Positions 1 through 7,517 of a stretch of 18,370 bases of DNA are shown piece after piece. The notes beneath the pieces were generated by a model. The model was given only the letters and a program-made list of their open reading frames with translations, made no database searches and was not told the DNA's origin. This DNA is from Sediminibacterium sp. Its GTDB lineage: Bacteria; Bacteroidota; Bacteroidia; Chitinophagales; Chitinophagaceae. The stretch is from the NCBI GenBank assembly GCA_017987615.1, contig JAGNTI010000003.1, positions 8,792 through 27,161 on the forward strand, read 5' to 3'. Position numbers and translations under genes: made by a program. Position 1 is the first letter of the stretch. Each line of letters begins with the position of its first letter.

Positions 1-1164
1 GATCCTTTCGTAGGACGTTTAGCGTTCTTCAGATGTTATTCTGGTCACTTAGATGCGGGCTCTTATGTACTCAACGTACGTAGTGGTAAAAAAGAGCGTA
101 TCTCTCGTATCATGAAAATGTTTGCGAACAAACAAAACCCTGTAGACTTTATTGAAGCAGGTGATATCGCAGCTGCGGTAGGTTTTAAAGAAATCAAAAC
201 AGGTGATACTTTATGTGATGAGAACCATCCAATCACCCTAGAAAATATGTTTATTCCTGAGCCCGTTATCGCGGTAGCTGTTGAGCCTAAAACGCAAGCA
301 GACGTTGATAAAATGGGTATGGCCATTGCTAAATTAGTGGAAGAAGATCCAACACTTCGTGTAAACACAGACGAAGATACAGGTCAAACCATCTTAAGAG
401 GTATGGGTGAATTGCACTTAGAAATTATCATTGACCGTATGCGTCGTGAATTCAAAGTGGAAGTTAACCAAGGTGCGCCACAGGTTGCTTACAAAGAATC
501 ATTTGGAATCACTGTTGAACACCGTGAAGTGCTTAAGAAGCAATCAGGTGGTCGTGGTAAATTTGCTGATATTCAATTTGCTTTTGGTCCTGCTGATGAA
601 GAGTGGCTAAAAGAAAACGAAGGCAAGCATTTCCAATTCGTAAACGATTTATTTGGTGGATCAATCCCTAAAGAATTTGTTCCAGCGATCCAAAAAGGTT
701 TTGAAACTTCAATGGCTACAGGTGTTCTAGCAGGTTACCCTGTTAACAACATGAAAGTGCGTGTATTTGATGGTTCTTACCACGATGTGGATTCTGATGC
801 AATGTCTTTCGAATTGTGTGCTAAAGCTGCCTTCCGTGAAGCGGGTCGTAAAGCAAAACCAACTTTACTTGAGCCAATCATGAAAGTAGAGGTATTAACC
901 CCAGATCAGTACATGGGAGACGTTACCGGTGACTTAAACCGTCGTCGTGGTATGCTAGAAGGTATGGATAGTCGTGCTAACTTACAGGTTATCAAGGCAA
1001 AAGTTCCACTTAGTGAAATGTTTGGTTATGTAACCCAACTTCGTTCATTGTCTTCTGGTCGTGCTACTTCAACCATGGAATTCTCTCATTACAACCCAGC
1101 ACCAAACAACGTTGCTGAAGAGGTAATGGCGAAAAACAAGGGTAAAGTTAAAATCGAAGATTAA
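1..1164 (+). CDS. fusA: Elongation factor G, 3' portion (partial, start outside window)
   Basis: Translational GTPase EF-G drives tRNA-mRNA translocation and, with ribosome recycling factor, helps split ribosomes. The reading frame is open from base 1 ([15 protein letters not shown]), so the GTP-binding domain lies upstream and about 387 C-terminal residues are visible: domain II, then domain III with the GMGELHLEI signature, then domains IV and V ending in a Lys-rich tail ([10 protein letters not shown]). No frameshift or internal stop is seen. An ATG at 112 is internal and not the real start. The gene directly precedes rpsJ, as in the rpsL-rpsG-fusA-rpsJ order common in Bacteroidota, but a strong terminator and a new promoter separate the two. 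Whether the full protein is the canonical EF-G or a paralogue cannot be fully settled without the G domain, although the location favours canonical. Confidence 0.97.
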   Translation, partial: DPFVGRLAFFRCYSGHLDAGSYVLNVRSGKKERISRIMKMFANKQNPVDFIEAGDIAAAVGFKEIKTGDTLCDENHPITLENMFIPEPVIAVAVEPKTQADVDKMGMAIAKLVEEDPTLRVNTDEDTGQTILRGMGELHLEIIIDRMRREFKVEVNQGAPQVAYKESFGITVEHREVLKKQSGGRGKFADIQFAFGPADEEWLKENEGKHFQFVNDLFGGSIPKEFVPAIQKGFETSMATGVLAGYPVNNMKVRVFDGSYHDVDSDAMSFELCAKAAFREAGRKAKPTLLEPIMKVEVLTPDQYMGDVTGDLNRRRGMLEGMDSRANLQVIKAKVPLSEMFGYVTQLRSLSSGRATSTMEFSHYNPAPNNVAEEVMAKNKGKVKIED

Positions 1165-1201
1165 GGTAAATATCTTATTGATTTATAAGTGTTTTAAACC
1201 C

Positions 1202-1239
1202 CAAGCCCTGCTCCAAACCGGAGTGGGGCTTGTTTTTTT
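1202..1239 (+). terminator. Intrinsic terminator after fusA
   Basis: A 13-bp stem (1202-1214 with 1220-1232, containing two G-U pairs) with the 5-nt loop AAACC is followed directly by seven T residues. It lies 38 nt past the fusA stop and ends upstream of the rpsJ promoter, so fusA and rpsJ are probably separate transcripts. Confidence 0.93.
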
Positions 1240-1289
1240 AAGTATTTTGAAAAAAAACAGCTTTTTTCTTAAAAATTATTGTTTTTTTC

Positions 1290-1320
1290 TTGACCATCTG
1301 ATTACAGTCCCTTACCTTTG
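1290..1320 (+). promoter_or_regulatory. Bacteroidota-type promoter for the ribosomal protein cluster
   Basis: A TTG at 1290-1292 (-33 element) and TACCTTTG at 1313-1320 (-7 element, exact match to TAnnTTTG) are separated by 20 nt, the spacing expected for the housekeeping sigma factor of Bacteroidota. Predicted transcription start is about 1323-1325, giving a leader of under 30 nt before rpsJ. It is the best promoter match noticed between 1165 and 13031, so the 22-gene cluster may be read largely from it. Confidence 0.85.
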
Positions 1321-1324
1321 CAAC

Positions 1325-1342
1325 CCCAATAAGAAAATTGGG
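1325..1342 (+). promoter_or_regulatory. 5'-terminal mRNA hairpin before rpsJ
   Basis: CCCAAT (1325-1330) pairs with ATTGGG (1337-1342) around the loop AAGAAA. The stem starts within a few nt of the predicted transcript end and stops 8 nt before the rpsJ ATG, so it fills most of the leader. The rpsA leader has the same design. A role in autoregulation or in mRNA 5' end protection is inferred only. Confidence 0.6.
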
Positions 1343-1350
1343 TTTCGACT

Positions 1351-1656
1351 ATGTCTCAACGAATCAGAATCAAATTACAATCTTACGATCACAATCTAGT
1401 AGATAAATCTGCAGAAAAAATCGTAAAAACTGTACGCAGCACAGGTGCCGTAGTAACAGGTCCTATTCCTTTGCCAACACACAAAAGAATCTTTACTGTT
1501 CTTCGTTCACCACACGTAAACAAGAAAAGCCGTGAGCAATTCCAACTTGCAACGCATAAGCGTTTGTTGGATATTTACACGTCTTCTTCAAAAACAGTAG
1601 ATGCGCTAAGTAAATTAGACTTGCCTTCTGGTGTTGAAGTAGAGATTAAAGCCTGA
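1351..1656 (+). CDS. rpsJ: 30S ribosomal protein S10
   Basis: Small-subunit protein of the 30S head, which also serves as NusE in transcription antitermination. The 101-residue product has the family's usual length and conserved core, including the [22 protein letters not shown] region in the middle and the C-terminal [11 protein letters not shown] strand. The ATG at 1351 follows the leader hairpin by 8 nt with A at -3 and no Shine-Dalgarno sequence. It is the first gene of the S10-type block. The stop is a tandem TGA-TAA. The following gap of 326 nt is by far the longest in the ribosomal cluster and is annotated separately as a possible regulatory RNA. Confidence 0.99.
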   Translation: MSQRIRIKLQSYDHNLVDKSAEKIVKTVRSTGAVVTGPIPLPTHKRIFTVLRSPHVNKKSREQFQLATHKRLLDIYTSSSKTVDALSKLDLPSGVEVEIKA

Positions 1657-1982
1657 TAAGCTGTCTTAGCTGCTTAACGCCTAAGACAAACCATCAACAA
1701 GAGTTCTTATAAATTCGTCAACTGTCAACAACAACTCGTTTTTAATAACTGGTTATTGGAAAACAGCTCTGATAAAAAATAAAAAGGTTTGCACGCACAA
1801 TGCGCGTAAATCATACATATAAACAGGCCCTTCGAGGTTTGTTTACTACCGGTACTTCCGCTTCAATTGTTTTAACAACAAATTGAAAACAAAGGAAAAG
1901 GTCGGTGGCAAACAAGGATTGAATCCCGCTTTCATCGGCAGGATGTCCTCTATAACCTTTGCGGGGCATAAACCGCAACACG
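1657..1982 (+). promoter_or_regulatory. Structured rpsJ-rplC intercistronic RNA, candidate r-protein leader
   Basis: No credible gene is present in this 326-nt gap; what can be seen is a succession of inverted repeats on the + strand: 1662-1669/1681-1688 (8 bp, perfect); 1739-1748/1753-1762 (10 bp, two G-U, tetraloop CTGG); 1788-1796/1802-1810 (9 positions, one A-C mismatch); 1820-1831/1835-1845 (11 bp with one bulged C, triloop TCG); a long nested element 1846-1908 made of three helices (1846-1851/1903-1908, 1856-1859/1894-1897, 1862-1868/1881-1887); 1923-1929/1938-1944 (one mismatch); and 1959-1964/1973-1978 directly before the rplC ATG. Such dense folding suggests a conserved RNA, perhaps the binding site for a protein that regulates the operon (in E. 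coli L4 binds a leader ahead of rpsJ). Function and conservation are inferred, not shown. Confidence 0.5.
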
Positions 1983-2600
1983 ATGAAAGGTATTATTGGT
2001 AAAAAAATCGGGATGACCAGCATCTTCCAAGAAGATGGCAAGCAAACTGCTTGTACCATCATTGAAGCTGGTCCTTGTACCGTAACTCAAGTGAAAACCC
2101 AGGAGACTGATGGTTACACTGCACTTCAATTAGCATTTGGCGACAAAAAAGACAAGCACGCAACTAAAGCCGAGCTTAATCACTACGCAAAAGCCCAAAC
2201 TTCAGCTAAGAAATTCGTAAAAGAATTCCGTAATTATTCTATAGAAAAGCAACTTGGCGAGACCGTTACTTTAGATATTTTTTCTGAAGGTGACGAGATC
2301 GAAATTGTTGGTACCACTAAGGGTAAAGGTTTCCAAGGTGTTGTAAAGCGCCATGGATTTTCTGGTGTTGGTGAAGCATCACACGGTCAGCACGATCGTC
2401 AACGCGCACCAGGATCTATCGGTGGTTCTTCTTATCCATCACGCGTATTTAAGGGCATGAGAATGGCCGGCCGTATGGGTGGAGACCGTGTTAAAATGAA
2501 AGGTCTTAAAGTGGTTAAAATTTTCCCTGAAAAGAATTATATCCTAGTTACTGGTTCAGTACCTGGTCACAATGGTTCTATCGTTTTAATCCAGAAGTAA
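1983..2600 (+). CDS. rplC: 50S ribosomal protein L3
   Basis: Early-assembly large-subunit protein whose long loop approaches the peptidyl transferase centre. The 205-residue product begins [12 protein letters not shown], the family's normal N-terminus, and has KGKGFQGV (about 113-120) and the loop region around MAGRMGG (161-167). The frame can be extended upstream to a TTG at 1959, but the added residues do not resemble L3 and overlap a hairpin, so the ATG at 1983 was chosen; it has A at -3. The glutamine that PrmB methylates in E. coli (in MAGQ) is arginine here (R164). Tandem TAA-TAA stops close the gene, 22 nt before rplD. Confidence 0.98.
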   Translation: MKGIIGKKIGMTSIFQEDGKQTACTIIEAGPCTVTQVKTQETDGYTALQLAFGDKKDKHATKAELNHYAKAQTSAKKFVKEFRNYSIEKQLGETVTLDIFSEGDEIEIVGTTKGKGFQGVVKRHGFSGVGEASHGQHDRQRAPGSIGGSSYPSRVFKGMRMAGRMGGDRVKMKGLKVVKIFPEKNYILVTGSVPGHNGSIVLIQK

Positions 2601-2622
2601 TAACACCTAATTCAAAATTACC

Positions 2623-3255
2623 ATGCAAGTAGATGTATTAAATATAAAAGGACAGAAAACCGGCAGAACGGTAGAATTACCAGCTGAGATTTTCGGTATC
2701 GAGCCAAATGATCACGTGATCTACCTGGCTGTAAAGCAATATTTGGCTGCGGGCCGTACTGGTACGCACAAAGTAAAAACACGTGCTGAAGTACAAGGTG
2801 CTAGCCGTAAGTTACACAAGCAAAAAGGAACGGGTGGTGCTCGTAAGGGTAATATCCGTAACCCATTATACAAGGGTGGTGGTACCATTTTTGGTCCAAA
2901 ACCACACTCTTACGATTTCAAATTAAATCGTAAAGTAAAAGACCTTGCTAAACTTTCTGCTTTAAGTTACAAAGCAAAAGAAAATGCAATCGTTGTTGTT
3001 GAAGACATCACAATGGATGTTCCTAAAACAAAAACTTTAGTAGAGGTAATGAAAAACCTAAGCCTTTCTAATAAGAAGTCTTTGTTTGTTTTACCAGAAT
3101 ACAATGATAATTTATACTTGAGCACACGTAACGTACCTAATGTTGCTAGCAGTTTATTAGCTGACATCAACACTTACGAAATCATGAACGCTGACGTATT
3201 AGTAATCACAGAAGCAACTGCAAAAATCTTCACAGAAGAGGAAGCAGCAGCATAA
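2623..3255 (+). CDS. rplD: 50S ribosomal protein L4
   Basis: Large-subunit protein with an extended loop that lines the peptide exit tunnel; in E. coli it is also the autoregulator of the S10 operon. The 210-residue product is of normal length. The tunnel loop, rich in Lys, Arg and Gly, is visible at about residues 45-95 (KQKGTGGARKGNIRNPLYKGGG and GPKPHSY). The C-terminal half, with NVASSLLADINTYEIMNADVLVIT, is typical. It ends in an acidic-alanine tail and a tandem TAA-TAA stop. The ATG at 2623 has A at -3. Because L4 is a proven regulator elsewhere, it is one candidate ligand for the structured RNA upstream of rplC; that link is inference. Confidence 0.98.
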   Translation: MQVDVLNIKGQKTGRTVELPAEIFGIEPNDHVIYLAVKQYLAAGRTGTHKVKTRAEVQGASRKLHKQKGTGGARKGNIRNPLYKGGGTIFGPKPHSYDFKLNRKVKDLAKLSALSYKAKENAIVVVEDITMDVPKTKTLVEVMKNLSLSNKKSLFVLPEYNDNLYLSTRNVPNVASSLLADINTYEIMNADVLVITEATAKIFTEEEAAA

Positions 3256-3285
3256 TAATTTTAGAATCGTTTCAACACAAATAAA

Positions 3286-3585
3286 ATGAAACCGACCGAC
3301 GTATTAATAAAGCCTATTTTAACTGAAAAAGCAAACGCTCAACAAGAAACTTTGAGAAAGTATGCTTTTAAAGTAGATCGTAAGGCTAACAAATTAGAAA
3401 TTAAAAAAGCAGTAGAAACTTTCTACGGTGTTACTGTTGTAGATGTAAACACTGCTGTTGCTCCAGGTAAAAATAAAGCACGCTATACAAAAGCTGGTTT
3501 TATTCAAGGTATGAAGTCTGCTTATAAAAAAGCATTCGTTACTGTTGCCGAAGGCGAAACAATTGACTTATACGCAAATATTTAA
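3286..3585 (+). CDS. rplW: 50S ribosomal protein L23
   Basis: Large-subunit protein at the tunnel exit, docking site for trigger factor and the signal recognition particle. At 99 residues it matches the family. The N-terminal LIKPILTEKANAQ motif and the following YAFKVDRKANKLEIKKAVETFYGV segment identify it. The start ATG sits in an A-rich context with A at -3 and lies 30 nt after rplD. A 46-nt gap to rplB contains a small 6-bp hairpin (3596-3601/3609-3614). Confidence 0.98.
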   Translation: MKPTDVLIKPILTEKANAQQETLRKYAFKVDRKANKLEIKKAVETFYGVTVVDVNTAVAPGKNKARYTKAGFIQGMKSAYKKAFVTVAEGETIDLYANI

Positions 3586-3631
3586 TTTATAGTACGCAGA
3601 GCTGAGAATTCTGCATTTAAACAAATAGAAA

Positions 3632-4471
3632 ATGCCACTTAAAAAGTACAAACCAATTACTGCCGGAACACGCTGGAGAATTGGAAATGCTTATGCTGAA
3701 ATTACTACCAACAAACCTGAAAAGAGTTTGTTAGAACCACAGAAGAAAACGGCTGGCCGTAACTTCCAAGGTCGTCGTGTAATGCGTTACATGGGGGGTG
3801 GAAGCAAGCACCATTACCGTCTCGTTGATTTCAAAAGAGACAAACGTGATATTGCAGCTACTGTAGTATCTATCGAGTACGATCCAAACCGTACAGCGTT
3901 TATTGCTTTGTTGCAATACGCAGACGGAGAAAAGCGTTATATCATCGCTCCACAAGGTTTACAAGTGGGTGCAACTGTAATTGCTGGTGACGCTGTTGCT
4001 CCAGAATTAGGTAACGCACTTCCTTTAAAGAGCATGCCATTAGGTACCACTATACACAACATCGAATTACAACCTGGTCAGGGCGGTAAGATGGTGCGCA
4101 GTGCTGGTGGATCTGCACAGCTTGCGAACAAAGAAGAAAAATACGGTGTATTAAAAATGCCTTCTGGCGAACTTCGTAAAGTTCTTATCAATTGTTATGC
4201 AACTGTAGGTGTAGTTTCTAATAGTGATCATAACCTCGAAACTGCTGGTAAAGCTGGTAAGAATCGTTGGAAAGGTATTCGCCCTCGCGTTCGTGGTGTA
4301 GCCATGAACCCAGTAGATCACCCGATGGGTGGTGGTGAAGGTAGAGCTTCAGGTGGTCACCCACGTAGCAGAACTGGTAAGTATGCAAAAGGTGAAAAAA
4401 CAAGAACAAAAGGAAAAGGAAGTGACAAATTAATTATCCAACGCAGAGACGGTAAAAAGCTCGCTAAATAA
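3632..4471 (+). CDS. rplB: 50S ribosomal protein L2
   Basis: One of the most conserved large-subunit proteins, needed for subunit joining and for the peptidyl transferase region. The 279-residue length is usual. The SH3-like barrel and OB-type regions are intact, and the C-terminal signature [17 protein letters not shown] lies at about 227-243, including the conserved His (H230). The basic tail is rich in Lys and Arg. The start [14 protein letters not shown] is the family start. It lies 54 nt before rpsS. Confidence 0.99.
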   Translation: MPLKKYKPITAGTRWRIGNAYAEITTNKPEKSLLEPQKKTAGRNFQGRRVMRYMGGGSKHHYRLVDFKRDKRDIAATVVSIEYDPNRTAFIALLQYADGEKRYIIAPQGLQVGATVIAGDAVAPELGNALPLKSMPLGTTIHNIELQPGQGGKMVRSAGGSAQLANKEEKYGVLKMPSGELRKVLINCYATVGVVSNSDHNLETAGKAGKNRWKGIRPRVRGVAMNPVDHPMGGGEGRASGGHPRSRTGKYAKGEKTRTKGKGSDKLIIQRRDGKKLAK

Positions 4472-4525
4472 TTAACAAGCATTTTCAAATCATAATATTT
4501 ATCATAACTCAATTAACTCATAATT

Positions 4526-4795
4526 ATGGGTCGTTCGATTAAAAAAGGTCCTTACGTTGATGCCAACGTTGAATCCAAGGTTTTAGCAATCAATGATGGT
4601 TCAGCAAAGAAAGGCGTAATCAAAACTTGGAGTCGTAGAAGTACCATTACTCCAGATTTTGTTGGCCATACTTTTGCAGTACACAACGGAAATAAATTTA
4701 TCCCTGTGTATGTAACAGAATTCATGGTAGGTCACAAATTGGGTGAATTTTCACCTACTCGTAACTTCAGAGGACACGCAGGAACTAAAAAATAA
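4526..4795 (+). CDS. rpsS: 30S ribosomal protein S19
   Basis: Protein of the 30S head that contacts 16S rRNA near the A site and forms an intersubunit bridge. The product has 89 residues, within the normal range. [12 protein letters not shown], the [21 protein letters not shown] segment and the [11 protein letters not shown] signature are all present. The start is unambiguous, with A at -3 and no Shine-Dalgarno. A 51-nt gap to rplV carries a 9-bp hairpin. Confidence 0.99.
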   Translation: MGRSIKKGPYVDANVESKVLAINDGSAKKGVIKTWSRRSTITPDFVGHTFAVHNGNKFIPVYVTEFMVGHKLGEFSPTRNFRGHAGTKK

Positions 4796-4802
4796 ACAGT
4801 AA

Positions 4803-4825
4803 GAAGTGAACGTTAAGTTTACTTC
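4803..4825 (+). promoter_or_regulatory. Intercistronic hairpin before rplV
   Basis: GAAGTGAAC (4803-4811) pairs over 9 bp (one G-U) with GTTTACTTC (4817-4825) around the loop GTTAA. It ends 21 nt before the rplV ATG. There is no T-run, so it is not an intrinsic terminator. It may act in mRNA processing, in stability, or in isolating the next start codon. Confidence 0.5.
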
Positions 4826-4846
4826 AAACGTCAAACTAAAAAAGAA

Positions 4847-5191
4847 ATGGAAGCAGTAGCTAAACTGAACAATTATCCAACAGGGCCGCGCAAAATGCGT
4901 TTGCTTGCTGATGTGATCCGTGGAATGGAAGTAGAAAAAGCTTTGGCGATTCTAGAATTCCACCCACAGCACAATGCAGTACCTTTGGCTAAATTGCTAA
5001 AAAGTGCCATCAACAACTGGGAACAAAAAAACAATGGCGCAAGTGCTGCAGATAGCAGCTTGATTGTAAAAACTGTATTTGTAGACGGTGGCCGTGTTTT
5101 AAAACGCATGCGTCCAGCTCCACAAGGCCGCGGTTACAGAGTTCGTAAGCGCAGCAATCATGTAACATTAATCGTAGATTCTAAAAACTAA
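4847..5191 (+). CDS. rplV: 50S ribosomal protein L22
   Basis: Large-subunit protein whose beta-hairpin reaches into the exit tunnel and forms part of the macrolide-sensitive constriction. The 114 residues match the family. The N-terminal helix region [18 protein letters not shown] and the tunnel hairpin at about residues 81-100 ([20 protein letters not shown]) are intact, with no deletion of the kind that confers macrolide resistance. The start ATG follows an A-rich stretch. It lies 15 nt before rpsC. Confidence 0.98.
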   Translation: MEAVAKLNNYPTGPRKMRLLADVIRGMEVEKALAILEFHPQHNAVPLAKLLKSAINNWEQKNNGASAADSSLIVKTVFVDGGRVLKRMRPAPQGRGYRVRKRSNHVTLIVDSKN

Positions 5192-5206
5192 TTGTAAAAC
5201 CACTAT

Positions 5207-5998
5207 ATGGGTCAGAAAGCAAATCCAATTGGTAACAGGTTAGGTATCATCCGCGGATGGGACAGCAACTGGTATGGTTCTAAAAAAGACTATGCTAATA
5301 AGTTGATTGAGGATCATAAGATCCGTACTTACCTAAATGCCCGTATCAACAAGGGCGGTATCGCTAAAATCGTAATTGAGCGTACCCTTGGTAAGTTAAT
5401 TGTAACGATTCATACCTCTAAGCCTGGTATCATCATCGGTAAAGGCGGTGGAGAAGTAGATCGTATCAAAGAAGAGTTGAAAAACCTAACGAAAAAAGAT
5501 GATGTGCAAATCAACATCCTAGAGATTCGTCGTCCAGAATTAGACGCACAAATCGTTGGAGAAACAATTGCTCGTCAAATCGAAAATCGTATCAACTTTA
5601 AGCGTGCTACTAAAATGTCTATTGCCTCTACTTTACGTATGGGAGCAGAAGGTATTAAAGTAAAATTAGGTGGCCGTTTAGGCGGTGCTGAAATCGCACG
5701 TTCTGAAGAATTTAAACAAGGTCGTGTACCTCTACATACTTTCCGTATGGATATCGATTATGCAAACGTATTTGCACAAACCGTTTACGGTAAAATCGGT
5801 ATCAAAGTATGGATCTGTAAAGGTGAAGTACTTGGTAAGCGTGAATTAAATCCAAACTTCGTTGGTGGCAAAAATGACATGAGCGAAAGAAGAGGTGGAG
5901 AAGAGCGCAGACCGGGTGGCGATAGAAGAGATGATCGCAGACCAGGTGGCGGTAGAGACAACCGTGGTGGTGGTCCTCGTCCAGAACGCAGAGGATAA
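5207..5998 (+). CDS. rpsC: 30S ribosomal protein S3 with Arg/Gly-rich C-terminal tail
   Basis: Protein of the 30S head at the mRNA entry channel, contributing to mRNA helicase activity. Residues 1 to about 220 are a complete S3: [13 protein letters not shown] start, type II KH domain with the GxxG loop GKGG at 78-81, and the C-terminal S3 domain with [21 protein letters not shown]. From about residue 225 to 263 there is a low-complexity tail of repeated ERR/DRR-PGG units, about one third Arg and one third Gly, with Asp and Glu interspersed. S3 tails vary in length among bacteria, but this RGG-like composition is notable. The start ATG lies 15 nt after rplV. Confidence 0.98.
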   Translation: MGQKANPIGNRLGIIRGWDSNWYGSKKDYANKLIEDHKIRTYLNARINKGGIAKIVIERTLGKLIVTIHTSKPGIIIGKGGGEVDRIKEELKNLTKKDDVQINILEIRRPELDAQIVGETIARQIENRINFKRATKMSIASTLRMGAEGIKVKLGGRLGGAEIARSEEFKQGRVPLHTFRMDIDYANVFAQTVYGKIGIKVWICKGEVLGKRELNPNFVGGKNDMSERRGGEERRPGGDRRDDRRPGGGRDNRGGGPRPERRG

Positions 5999-6051
5999 TA
6001 CCTTCTGTACAACAAAGAATTGACAATTTTTGAATTTTCAAATTGAAATAA

Positions 6052-6471
6052 ATGTTACAGCCTAAAAGAAGTAAACACAGGAAGCAGCAAAAAGGCCGCA
6101 TACGCGAAGTGGCTAAGCGTGGCACTTCCATTTCATTCGGTTCATTCGCTTTAAAAGCATTAGAGCCAATCTGGTTAACAAACCGTCAGATTGAATCTGC
6201 TCGTCAAGCAATGACACGTGCTATGAAAAGAGAAGGTAACGTGTGGATCCGCGTATTTCCTGATAAAATTATTACACATAAGCCTGCAGAGGTGAGAATG
6301 GGTAAAGGTAAAGGTAACCCTGAGTATTGGGCTGCTGTAGTTGAACCAGGACGCATCATTTTTGAGTGCGACGGTGTTACAGCGCAAGTAGCACAGGAGG
6401 CAATGGGCTTAGCGGCTCAAAAGCTACCTATCAAAACCAAATTCATTACTAGAAGGGATTTGCAAGCTTAA
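6052..6471 (+). CDS. rplP: 50S ribosomal protein L16
   Basis: Late-assembly large-subunit protein near the A-site tRNA elbow and central protuberance. The 139 residues match the family. The basic N-terminus [16 protein letters not shown], the [22 protein letters not shown] segment and the loop [16 protein letters not shown] (about 80-95, with the arginine at 82 equivalent to the hydroxylated arginine of E. coli L16) are present. It lies 53 nt after rpsC, a gap holding a weak AT-rich hairpin (6024-6029/6040-6045), and 18 nt before rpmC. Confidence 0.98.
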   Translation: MLQPKRSKHRKQQKGRIREVAKRGTSISFGSFALKALEPIWLTNRQIESARQAMTRAMKREGNVWIRVFPDKIITHKPAEVRMGKGKGNPEYWAAVVEPGRIIFECDGVTAQVAQEAMGLAAQKLPIKTKFITRRDLQA

Positions 6472-6489
6472 TTTAAAATACAATTTGCA

Positions 6490-6705
6490 ATGGCAAACAA
6501 GACATCATACGATTTTAACAAAAGCCTAAAGGACATGAATGTTCAAGACCTTCAGGCTAAAATTCAAGAAGATCAATTAAGATTGAAAAAGCTTGAATTC
6601 GCTCACGCTATTTCTCCACTCGAAAACCCGATGAATATTCGTGCGCTTCGTAGAGACATCGCACGAATTAAAACGGAATTGAAGAAAAAAGAAATGGGTA
6701 TCTAA
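6490..6705 (+). CDS. rpmC: 50S ribosomal protein L29
   Basis: Small helical protein beside L23 at the tunnel exit. The product has 71 residues and is rich in Lys, Leu and Glu, consistent with the two long antiparallel helices of the family. It includes the typical segments LRLKKLEFAHAISPLENPMNIR and RRDIARIKTELKKKE. A tandem TAA-TAA stop lies inside a 7-bp inverted repeat (6697-6703/6708-6714, loop AATA) that could form once the ribosome has left. It is 29 nt before rpsQ. Confidence 0.97.
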   Translation: MANKTSYDFNKSLKDMNVQDLQAKIQEDQLRLKKLEFAHAISPLENPMNIRALRRDIARIKTELKKKEMGI

Positions 6706-6734
6706 TAAGATATCTAAACCATAAATAAATAACA

Positions 6735-6995
6735 ATGGCTGAAGTAAGAAATTTACGTAAAACGAGAACTGGGCTAGTAACTAGCGATAAAATGGATAAG
6801 ACCATTACAGTTGCTGTAGAAAGAAAAGTAAAACACCCTATCTACGGTAAGTTCGTAAAGAAAACAACAAAGTTCCACGCACACGACGAAAAGGGAGAGT
6901 GCGGTATTGGAGACGTAGTAAAAATAATGGAAACGCGTCCACTTAGTAAAACTAAGCGTTGGAGACTCGTAGAAATTATCCAAAAAGCAAAATAG
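6735..6995 (+). CDS. rpsQ: 30S ribosomal protein S17
   Basis: Primary 16S rRNA-binding protein with an OB fold, last gene of the S10-type block. The 86-residue length is normal. [31 protein letters not shown] and the [16 protein letters not shown] signature near the C-terminus identify it. The ATG has A at -3 in an AT-rich context. The 118-nt gap to rplN marks the S10/spc boundary and contains a 9-bp hairpin but no obvious terminator or promoter. Confidence 0.98.
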   Translation: MAEVRNLRKTRTGLVTSDKMDKTITVAVERKVKHPIYGKFVKKTTKFHAHDEKGECGIGDVVKIMETRPLSKTKRWRLVEIIQKAK

Positions 6996-7067
6996 GCCCT
7001 CGGGCTTCATGCTGCAAACCGTCCATGAGTAATTATACGGGTGTAGCCTCTGAAAAATAAACATTCT

Positions 7068-7090
7068 TCTGTCGCTAAAAAAGTGATAGA
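7068..7090 (+). promoter_or_regulatory. Intercistronic hairpin before rplN
   Basis: TCTGTCGCT (7068-7076) pairs over 9 bp (two G-U) with AGTGATAGA (7082-7090), loop AAAAA. It ends 23 nt before the rplN start and lies in the 118-nt gap between the S10-type and spc-type blocks. No T-run follows. In E. coli S8 controls the spc operon from near rplE; whether this hairpin has any such role is unknown. Confidence 0.5.
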
Positions 7091-7113
7091 TCTAACAGCT
7101 AAAAGCTAAAAAA

Positions 7114-7482
7114 ATGATTCAGCAAGAAAGTAGATTGAATGTAGCTGATAACAGTGGTGCAAAAGAAGTCCTTTGTATTAAGGTTCTTGGTAACAGTGGT
7201 CAAGATTATGCCAAAATTGGTGATAAGATTGTTGTAACTGTTAAAAGTGCAATCCCTGCAGGCGGTGTTAAAAAAGGTACGGTTTCTAAAGCAGTTATCG
7301 TGCGTACTAAAAATAAATTACGTCGTAAAGATGGTTCTTATATCCGTTTCGATGACAACGCTGTAGTGTTGTTAAACAATTCAGACGAACCACGCGGTAC
7401 ACGTATTTTTGGACCAGTAGCTCGTGAACTTCGTGACGCAGGTTACATGAAGATTATTTCATTAGCTCCAGAAGTATTATAA
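7114..7482 (+). CDS. rplN: 50S ribosomal protein L14
   Basis: Large-subunit protein at the 30S interface, binding partner of the silencing factor RsfS. The 122 residues match the family exactly. [19 protein letters not shown], the [22 protein letters not shown] segment and the [24 protein letters not shown] signature are complete. The ATG has A at -3. It ends in three consecutive in-frame TAA codons (7480-7488), the most redundant stop in the window. It is 35 nt before rplX. Confidence 0.99.
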   Translation: MIQQESRLNVADNSGAKEVLCIKVLGNSGQDYAKIGDKIVVTVKSAIPAGGVKKGTVSKAVIVRTKNKLRRKDGSYIRFDDNAVVLLNNSDEPRGTRIFGPVARELRDAGYMKIISLAPEVL

Positions 7483-7517
7483 TAATAAGTCATTAATAGA
7501 CGTTTAAGTTAAAAACA

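Noticed and set aside
1178..1399. 73-codon + strand open frame covering the fusA terminator and rpsJ leader
   Set aside because: It runs through a terminator and promoter and into rpsJ in another frame; no family resemblance.
1657..1688. H-type pseudoknot from overlapping stems 1657-1661/1672-1676 and 1662-1669/1681-1688
   Set aside because: There would be no linker between the first strands of the two stems, which is sterically poor over an 8-bp groove. The two are better seen as alternatives.
1784..1791. Possible internal promoter (AAGGTTTG) for rplC inside the rpsJ-rplC gap
   Set aside because: The first base deviates from TAnnTTTG and the nearest TTG (1756-1758) is 25 nt away, too far for the usual spacing. 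It remains a weak possibility.
1954..1961. Possible promoter element AACCTTTG just before rplC
   Set aside because: One mismatch in the TA pair and no TTG at the -33 position; transcription would start within the hairpin directly before the ATG.
5802..6131. 109-codon open frame on the - strand over the end of rpsC
   Set aside because: It is created by the low-complexity Arg/Gly tail of S3 read backwards; no recognisable domain or start context.
6395..6405. AGGAGG followed by ATG inside rplP
   Set aside because: Spacing is only 2 nt, and the codons encode the conserved QEAMG segment of L16; internal initiation is not supported.
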